Part shown: positions 33,327 through 45,245 of the stretch, one piece after another | Position numbering within the stretch: the first letter of the stretch is position 1 | Layout of the letters: each line of letters opens with the position of its first letter | Assembly (NCBI RefSeq): GCF_050947875.1 | Contig: NW_027460346.1 | Span: forward strand, 5,522,000-5,585,999 | Source of the DNA: Dermacentor variabilis | Taxonomy: Eukaryota > Arthropoda > Arachnida > Ixodida > Ixodidae | Length of the DNA stretch: 64,000 nt | Direction: 5' to 3' | Notes under the pieces: model-generated | The model's input: the letters and a program-made list of their open reading frames with translations, nothing else | The model's database searches: none | What the model was told of the DNA's origin: nothing | Program-made: the position numbers and the translations under genes

Positions 33327-33699
33327 TGTTACGTTTCGCCTACGAAGCGCGGTATAGCCGGCACGGATGCAACGGACGCCGGGGCTTCGTTCAAAGCGGC
33401 GGACATTTTGGCCCGTTCAGCGCCGCCGCAACGCCTCCCCGCCAAGCGCGACCAGGCATGTTTCAATGCCACATGTCTTCGTGTGTGCGTGTGTGTGTGT
33501 GTGCATGTTGGTGCCCACGCTTGTCAAAGCGCGGCTGCCGGGGAGAGGAGCTCCCCAAGTGTGAAGCGAGGAGGACTGACAGGCGCCGGCCCGGCGGATG
33601 CGTCACCTTCTAGTCTCAACGTGTCTCTCAGCGTGTCCATGCCCCGCCGTCACGTGCGCCCCATCCAAAGCCGTTCCTTCTTGCCCTCAACTCCGAGAG

Positions 33700-33706
33700 T
33701 ATAAAA
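33700..33706 (+). promoter_or_regulatory. LTR TATA box
   Basis: TATAAAA in the 5' LTR; the copy at 37925-37931 is the same site in the 3' LTR. Transcription would start roughly 25-30 bases downstream. Confidence 0.7.
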
Positions 33707-33817
33707 GCAGCTGCCCCCGGACGCCAAGAGAGAGGCTCCGATTTCTTCTGTCGAGTAACGTGCTCTCCCGTCTCTCCACTTCGGTCGATCTGACCGCCCG
33801 CTCTTTTGCGATGCTAG

Positions 33818-33823
33818 AATAAA
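33818..33823 (+). promoter_or_regulatory. LTR poly(A) signal
   Basis: AATAAA about 110 bases after the TATA box, conserved in the 3' LTR (38042-38047). Confidence 0.65.
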
Positions 33824-34280
33824 CAAGTTGTTCTGTTAGCAGTCGACTCATGCTTTGCCAGGACCTTTGGATGCTTCCAGTTGTGCCCCAGGCCGCCAGG
33901 CTAACGCTACCCTTGGGGCTTGCGACCCAATTGCAACAACGGGTGCCAGTGGTGAGATTGCAACAACTGTCTGCCAGCGGTGAGATCGCGACAACGGAGG
34001 CCAGCTGCGAAGATATGCGGTTGACTGTATGCTGAGCAGCACAACGACCATCCGGGAGCAGTGCAACGAGCCCTGTGTGATGACTGGTTGCCTGCAGCGG
34101 AACGACTGCGCTGAATTCTTGGCTGCGAGGTTTGGTGAGTGCGGGACTTTCTTCTTCTGAGTTTTGCCAGGCTTTTGTTAGTGTCAGAAACAGAGCTGGT
34201 AATTGGGGTTGTCGTTGCTGCCGGGTTAGTTTGCGGCAAGACAATAGTAGGCAGTAGAGAAAGCAGCATTCAGACCAGCC

Positions 34281-37072
34281 ATGGATTTGAAGTCGTTGCG
34301 CAAACCAAAATTGCTGGAGCTTGCAGTTGGGTCTGGATGTCTCAGACAAACTCAGAAAACCAGAACTGCTAAGGGCTATTCTTGAGTTAGAAGCTGAGGA
34401 TGACGAGCTGTCGGAATGCCTTGAGACCATTGAGGAGAGGGCAAAAAGACAGGAGCGCGAACTTAAAGAGCAAAAAGAGAGACAGGAGCGCAAACTTAGA
34501 GAGCAAAAAGAGAAACAGGAGCGCGAACTTAAAGAGCAAAAAGAGAAAGAAAAAGGAGAGCGCGACCGTCAACACGCTTTGGAAATGAAGCGTCTCGAGG
34601 TAGAGATGGAACGCGCTCGTAATGGAAGTGAGGCACACGGTGCAGGAGAACGAGTATCGTTCAAAATGACTGACCTGATGCGGCCGTTTAAGCTTGGAGA
34701 GGACATTGGTTTGTTCCTGGTTAACTTTGAGCGAACGTGCGAGAAGCAGGGGTTCTCTCGGAAAACGTGGCCACAGCGCTTGCTCACTTTAAGTTACCCG
34801 GCGAGGCGGCCGACGTAGTCGCTCGCTTGAAGAGAGAGGAGGCAGAGGATTTCGACAAAGTGAAATCGAGTCTGCTAAAAAAGTACAGGCTGTCAGCGGA
34901 GGCGTTCCGTCGGAAGTTTCGGGAAAATGAGAAAGGCAGAAGTGAGTCATATACAGAGTTTGCCTACAGGCTAATGTCAAACATGCAGGAGTGGCTCAAA
35001 GAAGAGAAAGCGTTTGGTGACCACGAGAAAGTTCTGCAGTGTTTCGGGCGGGAACAGTTTTATAGTCGGTTACCTGAGAACGTGCGGTACTGGGTCTCGG
35101 ATAGGCCAGTCGTTAGTACGGTGGCTAAAGCCGCCGAGCTAGCCGAGGAGTTTGTGACGCGTCAGGCTCGCGGAGCTAAGGACGGTCAAAAGGGTGAATT
35201 TGGCTCCAAGTTTGAGAGGCCAAAGCTCACGCCCATGAGAGCAAGGGGGGACACACGTAGTGCGGATGCAAGTGAAAGTCCGACCGAATGTAAGGAGACG
35301 GCGGCAGCCGAAGCCGAACGCAGAAAGCGGCTCGAGACGAGGCAAGTGCGCGTGTGTTATACGTGCCAGAAGCCGGGTCACCTTTCGGCGCAGTGTCCGG
35401 AAACAAAAACAAAAGTAGTGTTTTTGTCATTATGCAGCACTGACGAGAACATGAAGCTTCTCGAGCCTTACATGCGAGACTTCCTCGTGAACGGGAAAGA
35501 GTGCCGAGTGCTTCGCGATTCCGCAGCTACGATGGATGTAGTTCACCCCTCTTATGTAGAACCCGATATGTTCACGGGCGAGTGCGCATGGATCAAGCAA
35601 GCCGTGGAAGCTCATAGCGTGTGTCTGCCCGTAGCAAAAGTGCTTATTGAAGGACCTTTCGGAGCGCTTGAGACTGAGGCCGCAGTGTCATCTATGCTGC
35701 CCCCCCAGTACCCGTACCTATTTTCGAACAGGTCCGATCACCTCCTGCGCGAGAAGGGGCTTTTGTTTGGTGAGGCTAGCGTTCAGGGCTTAACCAGATC
35801 GAAAGTTCGGGAGCTCGCTGCAAAGGCGGTAGTTGCGGGGCTGACGTTGTCGAACAATGAGAAAGGGTCAGAGGCGCAGCAAGCTGATATTCAGAGCACG
35901 TCCGAACTGAATAAAATTGAGCCTGTAGCGTTGAAGGCACCAGATACTGGAGAGGAAATGCCCGACACGGGAAAGTTAGAAGAGCTATCTGCAGATTTGC
36001 TCATCGCGCCTACGTCAGACGGACTTAATAGGTTGCTAAAAGTCAGCCGGTCGGCTTTGATAGCCGAGCAAAAAAAGGATGGCAGCCTAGAAAACATACG
36101 CTTCAATGTCAAGGAAGGTATCGCCAAGAAAAATGCTCGCTTTGTGGAAAGAGGTGGGGTCCTGTACCGGAAGTATCTAGACCGCAGGGGAGTGGAGTTC
36201 GATCAGCTGATCGTGCCTCAGTGCTACCGTCAGGATCTGTTGCGCTTGTCGCATGGGGGTTCGTGGTCCGGACACCTAGGAGTTAAGAAAACTAAGGACC
36301 GTCTCTTGCAAGAGTACTATTGGCCAGGGTGTTTTCGGGACGCAGACCACTTTGTGAGGACATGTGACACCTGTCAGCGGGTGGGCAAACCAGGGGACAA
36401 ATCGAGGGCGCCGTTGAAGTTGGTACCTATCATTACGGAGCCTTTTAGACGGCTCGTTATTGATACAGTGAGACCTCTGCCGGTAACAACCACGGGGTAC
36501 AGACACATTTTGACTGTGATCTGCCCAGCAACAAAGTTCCCTGAAGCAGTGCCGCTTAAAGAACTCAGCTCAGTTGAGATAGTCAATGCACTACTGTCCA
36601 TATTTGCGCGAGTTGGTTTTCCTGCGGAAATCCAATCAGATCAGGGCACAGTGTTTACTAGCGCTTTGACGACAGCCTTTCTCGAAAGGTGCGGGGTAAA
36701 GCTGTTACACAGCTCAGTGTACCACCCACAGTCGAATTCCGTTGAGAAGCTCCACTCCGTCATGAAGCGCATGTTGAGAGAATTGAACTGACTGGGAGCT
36801 GTGTCTGCCTGGGGTGATGTTTGCATTAAGGACCGCGCCGCATGCGGCTACGGGGTTTTCGCCAGCTGAGCTAGTGTACGGTCGCTCGCTGCGATCTCCG
36901 CTTCGCATGCTTCGAGACGGATCACTGCCCTCTCCAATGGCTGCAGACCATCTCTTCCACAAATGGCCGCCTCCTGCGCTGGAGCCTCGCTTTGCAAGAA
37001 TATTCCTTTGAGGTGCGTTACAAAAAGGGGAGTCTCAACGGTAACGCCGATGGCTTAAGTCGAGGCCCCTAA
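34281..37072 (+). pseudogene. Gag-protease-integrase polyprotein with RT deletion
   Basis: The likely ATG at 34281 (gccATGG; MDLKSLRKPKLLELA) is followed by a frameshift near 34322. Gag has a charged coiled coil made of three 33-bp repeats (34450-34548), a capsid-like region (FKLPGEAADVV...RLPENVRYWV, shifted frame from ~34740) and a knuckle CYTCQKPGHLSAQC at 35357-35398. The protease region has RDSAATMDVVH. Integrase has H(x)H...C(x2)C (WSGHLGVKKTK...CDTCQ) and the acidic residues in FRRLVIDTV, IQSDQGTVFTS and VEKLHSVMK. A frameshift at ~36790 precedes DWELCLPG and RTAPHAATGFSPAELVYGRS. After a deletion junction near 36930-36970 the frame reads LRWSLALQEYSFEV and NGNADGLSRGP-stop, the RNase H end. 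Confidence 0.8.
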
Positions 37073-37551
37073 CATAGGAATCAGCCTCAAAGTTATTTGT
37101 TACTGATGTTTTTCTTCCTGAGGCAGGATTTTTAACATATTGCTTTTGTTTAGTGTTTCAAAGTCATGACGTGCTTTCTAGTGCAATTTTCCAATTTGTG
37201 GACGCGTTCTGAGTGCTGCTAGACTACGGTAAGGAACTAGGCAGTAGTATAAAAGGGGAAAGAGCCTGGCATGGCTTAGTGAGGGTTGTGTCGTGCTTGC
37301 TGACTGAGCGGTTGAGTTTCGGCGTATTCTAACGCTTGCTGGGAACGAGAGAAAAATGGCAACTCTCCCGAAGTCACTTTGCAGTGTCCTGTGTGAACCT
37401 GAACGTGAGAACGAGGCCTTCTCTGTGCGCTGCGCTCAAGAAACGCCGAGGGACAACAGACTTCGGTTATGAGCATCATCGAGCGACATCCCTCCGGACA
37501 GCGGATGCAGTCCCCTGACCATCGGGATCTCCTTCCCCCGGCGGGGCGGTC

Positions 37552-38163
37552 TGTTACGTTTCGCCTACGACGCGCGGTATAGCCGGCGCGGATGCAACGG
37601 ACGCCGGGGCTTCGTTCAAAGCGGCGGACATTTTGGCCCGTTCAGCGCCGCCGCAACGCCTCCCCGCCAAGCGCGACCAGGCATGTTTCAATGCCACGTG
37701 TCTTCGTGTGTGCGTGTGTGTGTGTGTGCATGTTGGTGCCCACGCTTGTCAAAGCGCGGCTGCCGGGGAGAGGAGCTCCCCAAGTGTGAAGCGAGGAGGA
37801 CTGACCGGCGCCGGCCCGGCGGATGCGTCACCTTCTAGTCTCAACGTGTCTCTCAGCGTGTCCGTGCCCCGCCGTCACGTGCGCCCCATCCAGAGCCGTT
37901 CCTTCTTGCCCTCAACTCCGACAGTATAAAAGCAGCTGCCCCCGGACGCCAAGAGAGAGGCTCCGATTTCTTCTGTCGAGTAACGTGCTCTCCCGTCTCT
38001 CCACTTCGGTCGACCTGACCGCCCGCTCTTTTGCGATGCTAGAATAAACAAGTTGTTCTGTTAGCAGTCGACTCATGCTTTGCCAGGACCTTCGGATGCT
38101 TCCAGTTGTGTCCCAGCCCGCCAGGCCAACACTACCCTTGGGGCTTGAGACCCATTTGCAACA
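37552..38163 (+). repeat. 3' LTR
   Basis: 612 bases, the same length as the 5' LTR. It is preceded by a G-rich tract (ggcggggcggtc, 37540-37551) that may serve as the polypurine primer site. Confidence 0.9.
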
Positions 38164-40080
38164 TTGGGTAGAACTTTAGAAAAAAGGGGGCGTTTACTCC
38201 TCCGAGGCGGATGCACATGAGCATTCAACAATGGGCGCGCTCTCTGGACTGACGTCATGAGCCAGACGGCCGGTGACCCCGCCGACGAATAAGATGGCTG
38301 CCCGCGCTTCGAACTGGGCCATGTCGCATCAGCTGTGTGCGTCAGCCCCTCGTCACAGGGAATTCCCAAACTGTTTGTGATGGTCCATCATGCCGGAAAT
38401 ATTACTGCAAGCTTACGATGCGGCATTTGTGCCACATGCGTTTATTCTAAGCTGTGATCCGGCGAACAAACATCGCAACGAGCATCGCTTACGCTGCGCT
38501 ACGCTTTGTCTGAAAACAGGATCCCGCGGCGACTGCTGCAAACACACATCCTGCGTGTTTGTTCCATGTTTTTTTTTATTTCGCTCCCGAGTGAAGTTAC
38601 TACGAGAAAAGTTTGCCAAAGTCTGGTGCCTACTGTCAGCGGCGGGTGGGTTCGTGTACTGTGGCGCTGCGTTTTTCGTTGGATGGGGTGAAGTGATGGA
38701 GCAAGACCATTCTCAGGAGAAATGAGAAAAGCATGCATGCGTGAAACAAACCTACGAGTGTCTCAACAGAAAATATTTGCAAAAGAAGCCTCCAACGCAA
38801 AGATTTGTCGCCGTCAACTTAGCGTGAACAATCGCTGTCAGCAGTGAGATAGCTGAGCGTCTAGCGGCGGTGTTCAAGCGTTGTGTAGCACTGTCGATTG
38901 ATTGCTGTCCACCAGTGCTCACTGCGTGCACAAGCTGTATAATGCGTGCTGTGGCACAGTCACGCATAAGTTGTGTTGCCAGTGCTCGATACGGTTTCCC
39001 ACAACATAGCTCCGCGCTGCTTTTTGATTCTCGTGATACGTTGCAATTAAAAATTCCCAGGACAGTGCTAAGGAAACGATAAAAAGAAAAAAGAAAAAAA
39101 AAAACATACGAGAAGGCAGGCACAGCAGCTTGTGAACCCGCTCCTAATACCTCTACCCGCGTCTCTTTGTAAATGTGTATTTTTTCTTGCGCTTGCCAAA
39201 TTTTTTAAATTTCCCACATTTCTTTACATTTGAGATTTTCTCAGTTTTCGTGTTTGTGTGTGAATACATGCCTGCTTCCATGCGTGTTTGCGCTTACTCT
39301 TAATTTTGTCCTTTTATTTTATATTAGCATTTGTTCTTGCTAGTTTTCTTTCAGCAGTCTTTTTACACATTTTCATTAACCAATCTCATTCAAAGCACTA
39401 ACTCCTGTAAACTGCAGGGCTGGCCTCTTCCATCTCATTAAAGCCTTTCTCACTGGTCTACCTCGTCTTCTCAATCTGCCTACTTGCTGTGCTTTCTGTC
39501 GCTTTCTTCTTGTGTTCTTGCTGCAATGTGATAACCAACTTGCTCAAAACAAATTTTGATCACCCATGAAAACAGAAAGGTTTACAGATACATTTTCTTA
39601 ATAGCATCATGTGGGTTGCACAGTAACTTTGCCTCTTACCTCTGTTCATGTTTATGCATCAGTGCATGTGGCAGCTCACCAGAAGTGCACATGAAAGGGT
39701 GCATATTGTGAAACAGTGCCTTGCTATTCTGTTGTAATTTTCACGCTTTCAGCCTTACTAAACAGACGGTTGCGCTGCCCATCACATATGCTGGTAAAAA
39801 TTTTCAACACAAATAACATTGTGCAGTGGGGTGTCATTTCCTGTCTGGTGCTTTCATCGTTACAAAGACATTGTTCAGTGAATGGAGCACAGCAAAGCAG
39901 TCGACTGAGAGCTTTTGCAACTTTCACCATTTATTACTTCACCGATGTCATTGTCTGAACCTGGCCGTCGCTATGCCGATGCTTGTGAATTAAATAATTG
40001 CATCAATAAAACAAATTCAACTTTACTCAGCATTTTTTAGCACAAACAATGCTAGCAGAGCTATTCAGGGTGAATAATTG
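38164..40080. other. No recognisable gene
   Basis: Anonymous DNA between the LTR element and the tandem array. Open frames near 38390-39123 overlap on both strands and have no motif. Confidence 0.4.
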
Positions 40081-41490
40081 TGCTTACATTCGTGTTATTT
40101 GCCCGGTCAGATAAACAAATACAACAATAATGTGGCATGACTGTGATTTGATGTGCAGACTGCAAACAGTGCCTTTCAAGCAAGCCTTCGACTACAGCTA
40201 TTAATAGCTACCCAAATGAGTTTTCTGGGCCTCACTAAGCTAATGATGTTTGATAATTGTTCTTTTATTCGCATAACTTTCCTGGGCCAGATAACCAAAA
40301 TAAACAATGCCACTACATGAATGTGCTTTTGCATGCAAGCTGCCAACAGTGGCTGTCATTTTCGCATTGATTCCTGCCGTTTCGCCAACAATGGCTACAG
40401 CATGAATGCGCTTTGACGTGCAGACTGCTAATGGTGCCTTTCAAGCGTGCCCTCAACTACTGCTATTAATAGCTACCCACATGAGTATTTTGGGCCTCAC
40501 TAGGCTAATGATGTTTGATAATTGTTCTCTTATCTGCATTACTTGCCCGAGCCAGATAACCAAAAGAAAGAATACGACCACATACCTGAATGTGCTTTTG
40601 CATGCAAACTGCTAAAAGTGGCGGTCAATGTTGCGTTGGCTACTGCTGTTTCATCTACAATGGCTACGACATGGCTGCGATTCGAAGTGCAGACGCTAAA
40701 GGTGCCGTTCAAGTGTGCCCCCGACTGCTTCTATTTCACCAAAGGGCTTATCAAGCTCAACGGTGGTTGCCCAAATGGGTTTTCTGGGCCTCACTAAGCT
40801 AATGATGTTTGATAATTGTTCTCTTATTCGCATTACTTGTCTGAGCCAGATAACCAAAAGAATGCAACCACATAATTATGCTTTGGCATGCAAACTGCCA
40901 ACAGTGGCTGTAAATTTCACAGTGACTGCTGCTGTTTCACCTACAATGGCTACGTATGACTGCGCTTTGAAATGCAGACTGCTAAAGGTGCCTTTCAAAC
41001 GTGCCCCGACTGCTGTTATTTCATCACAGGGCCCGTCATGCTCGATGGTGGCTGCCCAATAGAGTATTTTAGGCCTTCTGACATTGGCATTATTCATCTC
41101 AACAGGCTGGAAAAAACAGTAGGGGCAGCACAACTACCTGGAAGCAGGCCGCCTAACAGGGGCATGTTGCTCTGCATTGCTTTTATTTGTTCAAGTGGCT
41201 TGATGAAATTAAATGACTGTGCAGTGGAGTAAATCGAGCTGACAGTGTGTTTTTGTTATTGCTTGGCTGCATGTATTAGCCTTTAGGGGGTTGCAAAGCT
41301 TGACAATGGCTCCAACACGACTGCTATTGTTTTCCTTTCGACATGCAGGCTGCCAACATTGGCAGTCAATTTCGCCTCGGCTGCTGCTACTTCACCATAG
41401 GGCCCGTCAACTCGAGAATGGCTGCCCTACTGAGCACTTTGGGCCTCACTAAGTCAATGATGTTTTATAACGGTTCTCTTATTCACATTA

Positions 41491-42816
41491 CTGTATTTAC
41501 CCGCATAATCTGCGCCCTCGCATAATTTGCGCACCCCTAATATTTAGCCAGCCTTACAAAAAAAAATTTACTTGCATATTTTGCGCTCTCCGTCCCGCCC
41601 GAGCTAGCTCGCCGGCGTGCGCGCACTGAGAGACTTTACACGGCCGCGCCCCTCGTCGAGCAGGCGAGCGCAGTCATACACAAGACAGGCTGCGAGTGCG
41701 AAGTCCCTTCTTCTGAGGACTTCGTTCTTTTCTCCGGAAGCCCCCAAACTATGGTCCCTAGAATATTATATTTTAGGGACTGTACCTGAACATGCGAACC
41801 TGTTTAAGGGTTGTCCGAACTGCTCGAGCGTTTGCCTCCCTCTATCTCCCCTTCTCTGCCGCCATGAGGATGCATGCACGCGACACAGCACGGACAATTT
41901 TCTACATCGGAGGCATGCGAGGGCCAGTCGCGCCAACTTTTCCCCTCGTTGCCCCTCGTTCTCTGTGTCCGTGCTGCAGCGCATCTTTGGTTGATTTCAG
42001 AAGTTTAGGTTTCGCCATCAGCCAGTCGTGTTATCGCTGTTCACTTGTGATGGGCTACAATAACTATACGGTGAAATTCAAGCACACTGTCCTTGAGTTT
42101 GCCGGAAAAAATGGGAACTGTGTCGCAGCCAAGCACTTCATCGTGAATGAGAGTCACGTTCGATACTGGAGAAAACAGAAGAGTTCGCTTATAAATACAA
42201 GACTTGGAAGGAGAGTGTTCCGAGGACCGAAGCAAGGAAAGTTTCCTGCTGTTGAAGAAGACCTTTTCAAATATGTGCGAGAGCTTAGGTCCTCCGGTAT
42301 CGCCGTCTCGTGCGAGATGCTGGCGTTCGAGGCAAGAAAGATAGCGCAGGAGAAAGGGGTCCCTGCTGCGACGTTCAAGGCAAGTAGAGGGTGGGTGACA
42401 CGCTTCATGAGATGCCATCAGCTGTCTCTCAGACGAAGAACGACCCTCTGCCAGCGGTTGCCACATGAAGACGGGGCTGTCGAACGCGCTCGGCAGAACC
42501 AAGGATGATGCGCTTTGGGAGGGTGGTGACAGCGGCCACGATGATTCTGAGTCGGACCTCTCGACCAGTGATTCCAACTAAACCGTGCATGACCGGATCT
42601 GCCTGGTTAAAGTACGTCTTAATTCTGTTAAATAAACAAGTACCCTTTGTTTATGCTATAATTTATTTTCTTATTAATGTATATACCACGTGCGTTGCTA
42701 CATATATTGCACATTATTTTGGATGTGTTCGCAAAATCTCTCTGTAATTTGCGCACCCCCTTTTTGGAGCTCTAAAATCGCGAAAAAAAGTGCGCAAATT
42801 ATGCAAGTAAATATGG
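41491..42816 (+). mobile_element. Pogo/Tc5-like element inserted in the tandem array
   Basis: Terminal inverted repeats CTGTATTTACCCGCATAAT (left) and CCATATTTACTTGCATAAT (right end inverted), with TA at 41489-41490 and 42817-42818. The interrupted array unit continues on both sides (cattac / tttgcctgagccag). The encoded protein keeps the DNA-binding domains but lacks the catalytic domain. Confidence 0.8.
42050..42508 (+). pseudogene. Tc5/pogo-type DNA-binding domain, catalytic part deleted
   Basis: The ATG at 42050 opens a 152-codon frame: MGYNNYTVKFKHTVLEFAGK (psq/brinker-like helix-turn-helix), HVRYWRKQK, then a CENP-B-type second domain (FKYVRELRSSGIAVSCEMLA and RGWVTRFMRCHQLSLRRRTT). 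No DDE/DDD motif follows. Instead a short acidic tail in another frame reads GHDDSESDLSTSDSN-stop (to ~42581). This fits an internal deletion that removed the nuclease domain. The product, if made, could bind element ends without cutting. Upstream in-frame sequence from 41792 is probably 5' untranslated. Confidence 0.65.
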
Positions 42817-43259
42817 TATTTGCCTGAGCCAGATAACCAAACAAACAATGCAACCACATAAATGTGCTTTCGCGTGCTGGGTGCTAAGAGTGGCTCTCAA
42901 TTTTGCGTTGACTACTGCTTTTTCGTGTCAAGCTAGACAGGGGCTGCCCGAATGAGCATTTCGGGCCCCACATAGTTATTCAGGGTTAATGATTGTATTT
43001 GCATTCTGATTTTCCAACATTTAAGCACGTTTCCATGCCAATTCTTATATTGATAAGATATATATATTGACAATTCTAATATTATATTATATTGCAGGAT
43101 GTTGCTTTTTCAGAATTGAGCTTCCATTAAAAGGAATATGTAACCAAATGAACTGCTTATTTATTTGAGAAGTCATGGGAGAATGCTTGGCTGCTGCAAA
43201 CCCACCGACAAAATTTTGGTAGCCCTAATAAGGGCTGTTCTTTCGTTAATAAGAAGCTG

Positions 43260-44737
43260 TTATGCTTCGTCGAGTGACTCATTGCCAGACAGCTCGCAGT
43301 CAGAGTCGCTTTCTTCAGTGTCATCTTCACCGAATTGGATGATGATGGGTTGGATGTGGTAACTCCCAGACGTGTCAAGCCTGAACTTTTCCTCCAGGTC
43401 CATCACGTGGTGAATGTTCTTCCTCCAGTCTTCCGCCGTTACGTGCTTGATTTTTTCCCTCAAGACGATTTCGACCGTGGGCAGCTTGAAGTCTGTGTTG
43501 TCCACAGCGATGCCATTTTTCACCTTTGCCCAACACGAGCTCAATAGGATTAAATTCGCAGTGGTACGGTGGGAGCCTGAGTACAATGCAACAGGCCCTT
43601 TCAGCTGCATTGTCCACGATGTAGCACAGAAAGCGTGGCTTTACAGATGCTACCAACTCAAGCAGCTGCTTTTTCACCATCCTTTCGCTGTAGGTGATGT
43701 TTTTGCTTCTGAGCCACTCCTGTATTTTTTCCTTCTTCCAAGCTGTCGTCAGCAATTTCTCTTCTCGCGGGGAATGGTAAGGTGCATTGTCCAAAACAAT
43801 GATGCTACCAGCAGGCAACTTCTGCAGAACGTCATTAAACCATCCCTCGAAGCGAGTGCCATCCATTTCTTTGTGGTAGTCGCCTGCTTTTTTGGTCTCG
43901 GAATATATCTAAGCAGCCGTCGACGAAGCCATCCTCGCTGCCGATGTGCGTCACAATCAGGCGCTGGCCTTTTCCAGTAGGTTGTTTCAGACCCGTCAAC
44001 AGGCCATTTGCTCGAGCGTATAGGCGTCCGCGCCTTTGCACCACAATGTCTGTCAACACGATCGACCGAGTGCGTCCCACCGTCACCCATGTCACGTTCA
44101 GGAAAAAGATCTTTCGGCCTTCCGCCCAATAGCGCTCCACGTCACGAAGGTAGCAATTCCGCCATTCAGCGATGTCATCCCGGTCGCTAAGCAGCGAATT
44201 GCGGCTCCTCTTCTCGTGCTTGAATCCGATCTCAACAAGCAGGCGACGCACAGTACACCGCTTCAGTGATGGGAGATCCATACGCTTCAAGAACTCGTTA
44301 GTTATCTTCTCGACCGTCAGTCTCTCGTTGCGGCGAAAGAAATAGTGCACACATGACCTCAGCGCGTACAACGTGAAGCTGTCATACTTCGTGCTACGTC
44401 TTCTTTTCTCCGCATTTCGTGGGCGCTTTCACGAGGGCGCCAACAGTTTGCCACCCGAAATATGCGACGCTTTGACCTCCCTCCTCCCCTTGAACACTGT
44501 GCTTTTGCTGACATCGAGCATCTCGGCGACAAACTTGGTCATGGCCTCCATGCTGTGTTAAGGCTCCCTGTTATGCCAATACATGTAGCAGTGGAGGATC
44601 ATGGTGCGTGAATCGCTGTTCAGGATGTGGCCACTCTTGTTCTTATCGGGGCTCCTTGGTGGTGTGGACATCAAGGCGACACAAGGCTCGTTCGGCAACA
44701 AAGGATCGCATTCCGATGTCACCTCGCTGGGCTCCAT
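43260..44737 (-). pseudogene. Tc1/IS630-like DDE transposase pseudogene
   Basis: Probable start at 44737 (MEPSEVTSECDPLLPN). Then FVAEMLDVSKSTVFKGRREV (helix-turn-helix), RLTVEKITNEFLKRM, FLNVTWVTVG (where families have LDETW, so the first aspartate is lost), RLIVTHIGSEDGFVDGCLDI, IIVLDNAPYHSPREEKL (second aspartate), and CEFNPIELV (glutamate). The C terminus is acidic: EDDTEESDSDCELSGNESLD. Stops and frameshifts lie near 44560, 44445, 43860 and 43540. It belongs to the DDE_3 endonuclease group. Cut-and-paste transposition was its role; it is now inactive. Confidence 0.8.
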
Positions 44738-44739
44738 GT

Positions 44740-45245
44740 CGGAAAACTCGCACGGAATGCATTGCACGAACTGGCAAAATTGCAGGCTTGCAAAAAAATT
44801 TTTAAAAAGTGGGAAGGAAAAAAATTTGTGAAAACACAAAACAAAAAATGTAAATTTTATGCTATTTCAAACCAAGAGTATTTATTTAAAATGATGAATG
44901 AAGCATTTTTGTACCTTTCATGCCTCGAGTATTCACGCCCCAGGTTTGTAATGGTTGTGATAAATGCATTGTTTTATATGTACTTGTTCAATAGCAACTG
45001 ATTCATTTTAAGCTCGGAAAAGGAGTAGTAAATGTGCCGTGTACATGTAAAGAAGCACAAAAGCCATGCAGAGCTGCTCTTTCTAATTTTGTCACTTGCA
45101 AAGAAGCAGATGACGCGCAGCGTTGTAGAAGGCACGGGGTTGTTTTTTTCTCGCGATCCAGCATGTGTTGTAGCATTTCAATCACGAGAGCTCTACCAAA
45201 CCAGTCATCAAAATACAAAAATCTTTATTTATACTGAGAATTGAC
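44740..45245. other. No recognisable gene
   Basis: AT-rich DNA upstream of the transposase pseudogene; possibly its 5' terminal region. The ends of that transposon could not be located. Confidence 0.35.

Larger units (their letters stand above)
33327..33938 (+). repeat. 5' LTR
   Basis: Starts TGTTACG and ends GCAACA. Contains a TATA box, a poly(A) signal and a (GT)n patch (33481-33506). Confidence 0.9.
33327..38163 (+). mobile_element. LTR retrotransposon, internally deleted, integrase upstream of RT position
   Basis: Two LTRs of equal length (612 bases; 33327-33938 and 37552-38163) differ at about 15 positions by eye (~2.5%). The internal region encodes gag, protease and integrase, then jumps straight to the last ~30 residues of RNase H. 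No RT is present. The order gag-PR-IN-(RT)-RH is that of Gmr1-like Ty3/gypsy elements. The 5-base flanks (gtcgg / ttggg) do not match, so no target duplication survives. Confidence 0.85.
40080..43010. repeat. ~265-300-bp tandem array, about 5-6 diverged units
   Basis: A marker phrase gggcctcactaagctaatga and its variants recurs at 40227, 40492, 40786, 41071 (diverged), 41441 and 42963 (after an inserted element). Units also share tttgcatgcaa(a/g)ctgc, gttctcttattcgcattact and gagccagataaccaa. Units are 10-20% diverged by eye, so this is an old array. The open frames within it are not genes. Confidence 0.8.

Noticed and set aside
33367..33822. Paired identical frames in both LTRs (also 37592-38047)
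   Set aside because: They are the LTR sequence itself read in three frames; no protein is known to be encoded by this LTR.
34387..34638. Leucine/phenylalanine-rich minus frame resembling a membrane protein
   Set aside because: Exact antisense of the lysine/glutamate-rich gag coiled coil.
39115..39960. T-rich segment with small frames considered as a gene 3' end
   Set aside because: No adjoining coding sequence or motif; composition alone is not evidence.
40406..41232. Several plus-strand frames (70-115 codons) in the tandem array
   Set aside because: They repeat the same diverged peptides at array spacing and lack start-context or domain evidence.
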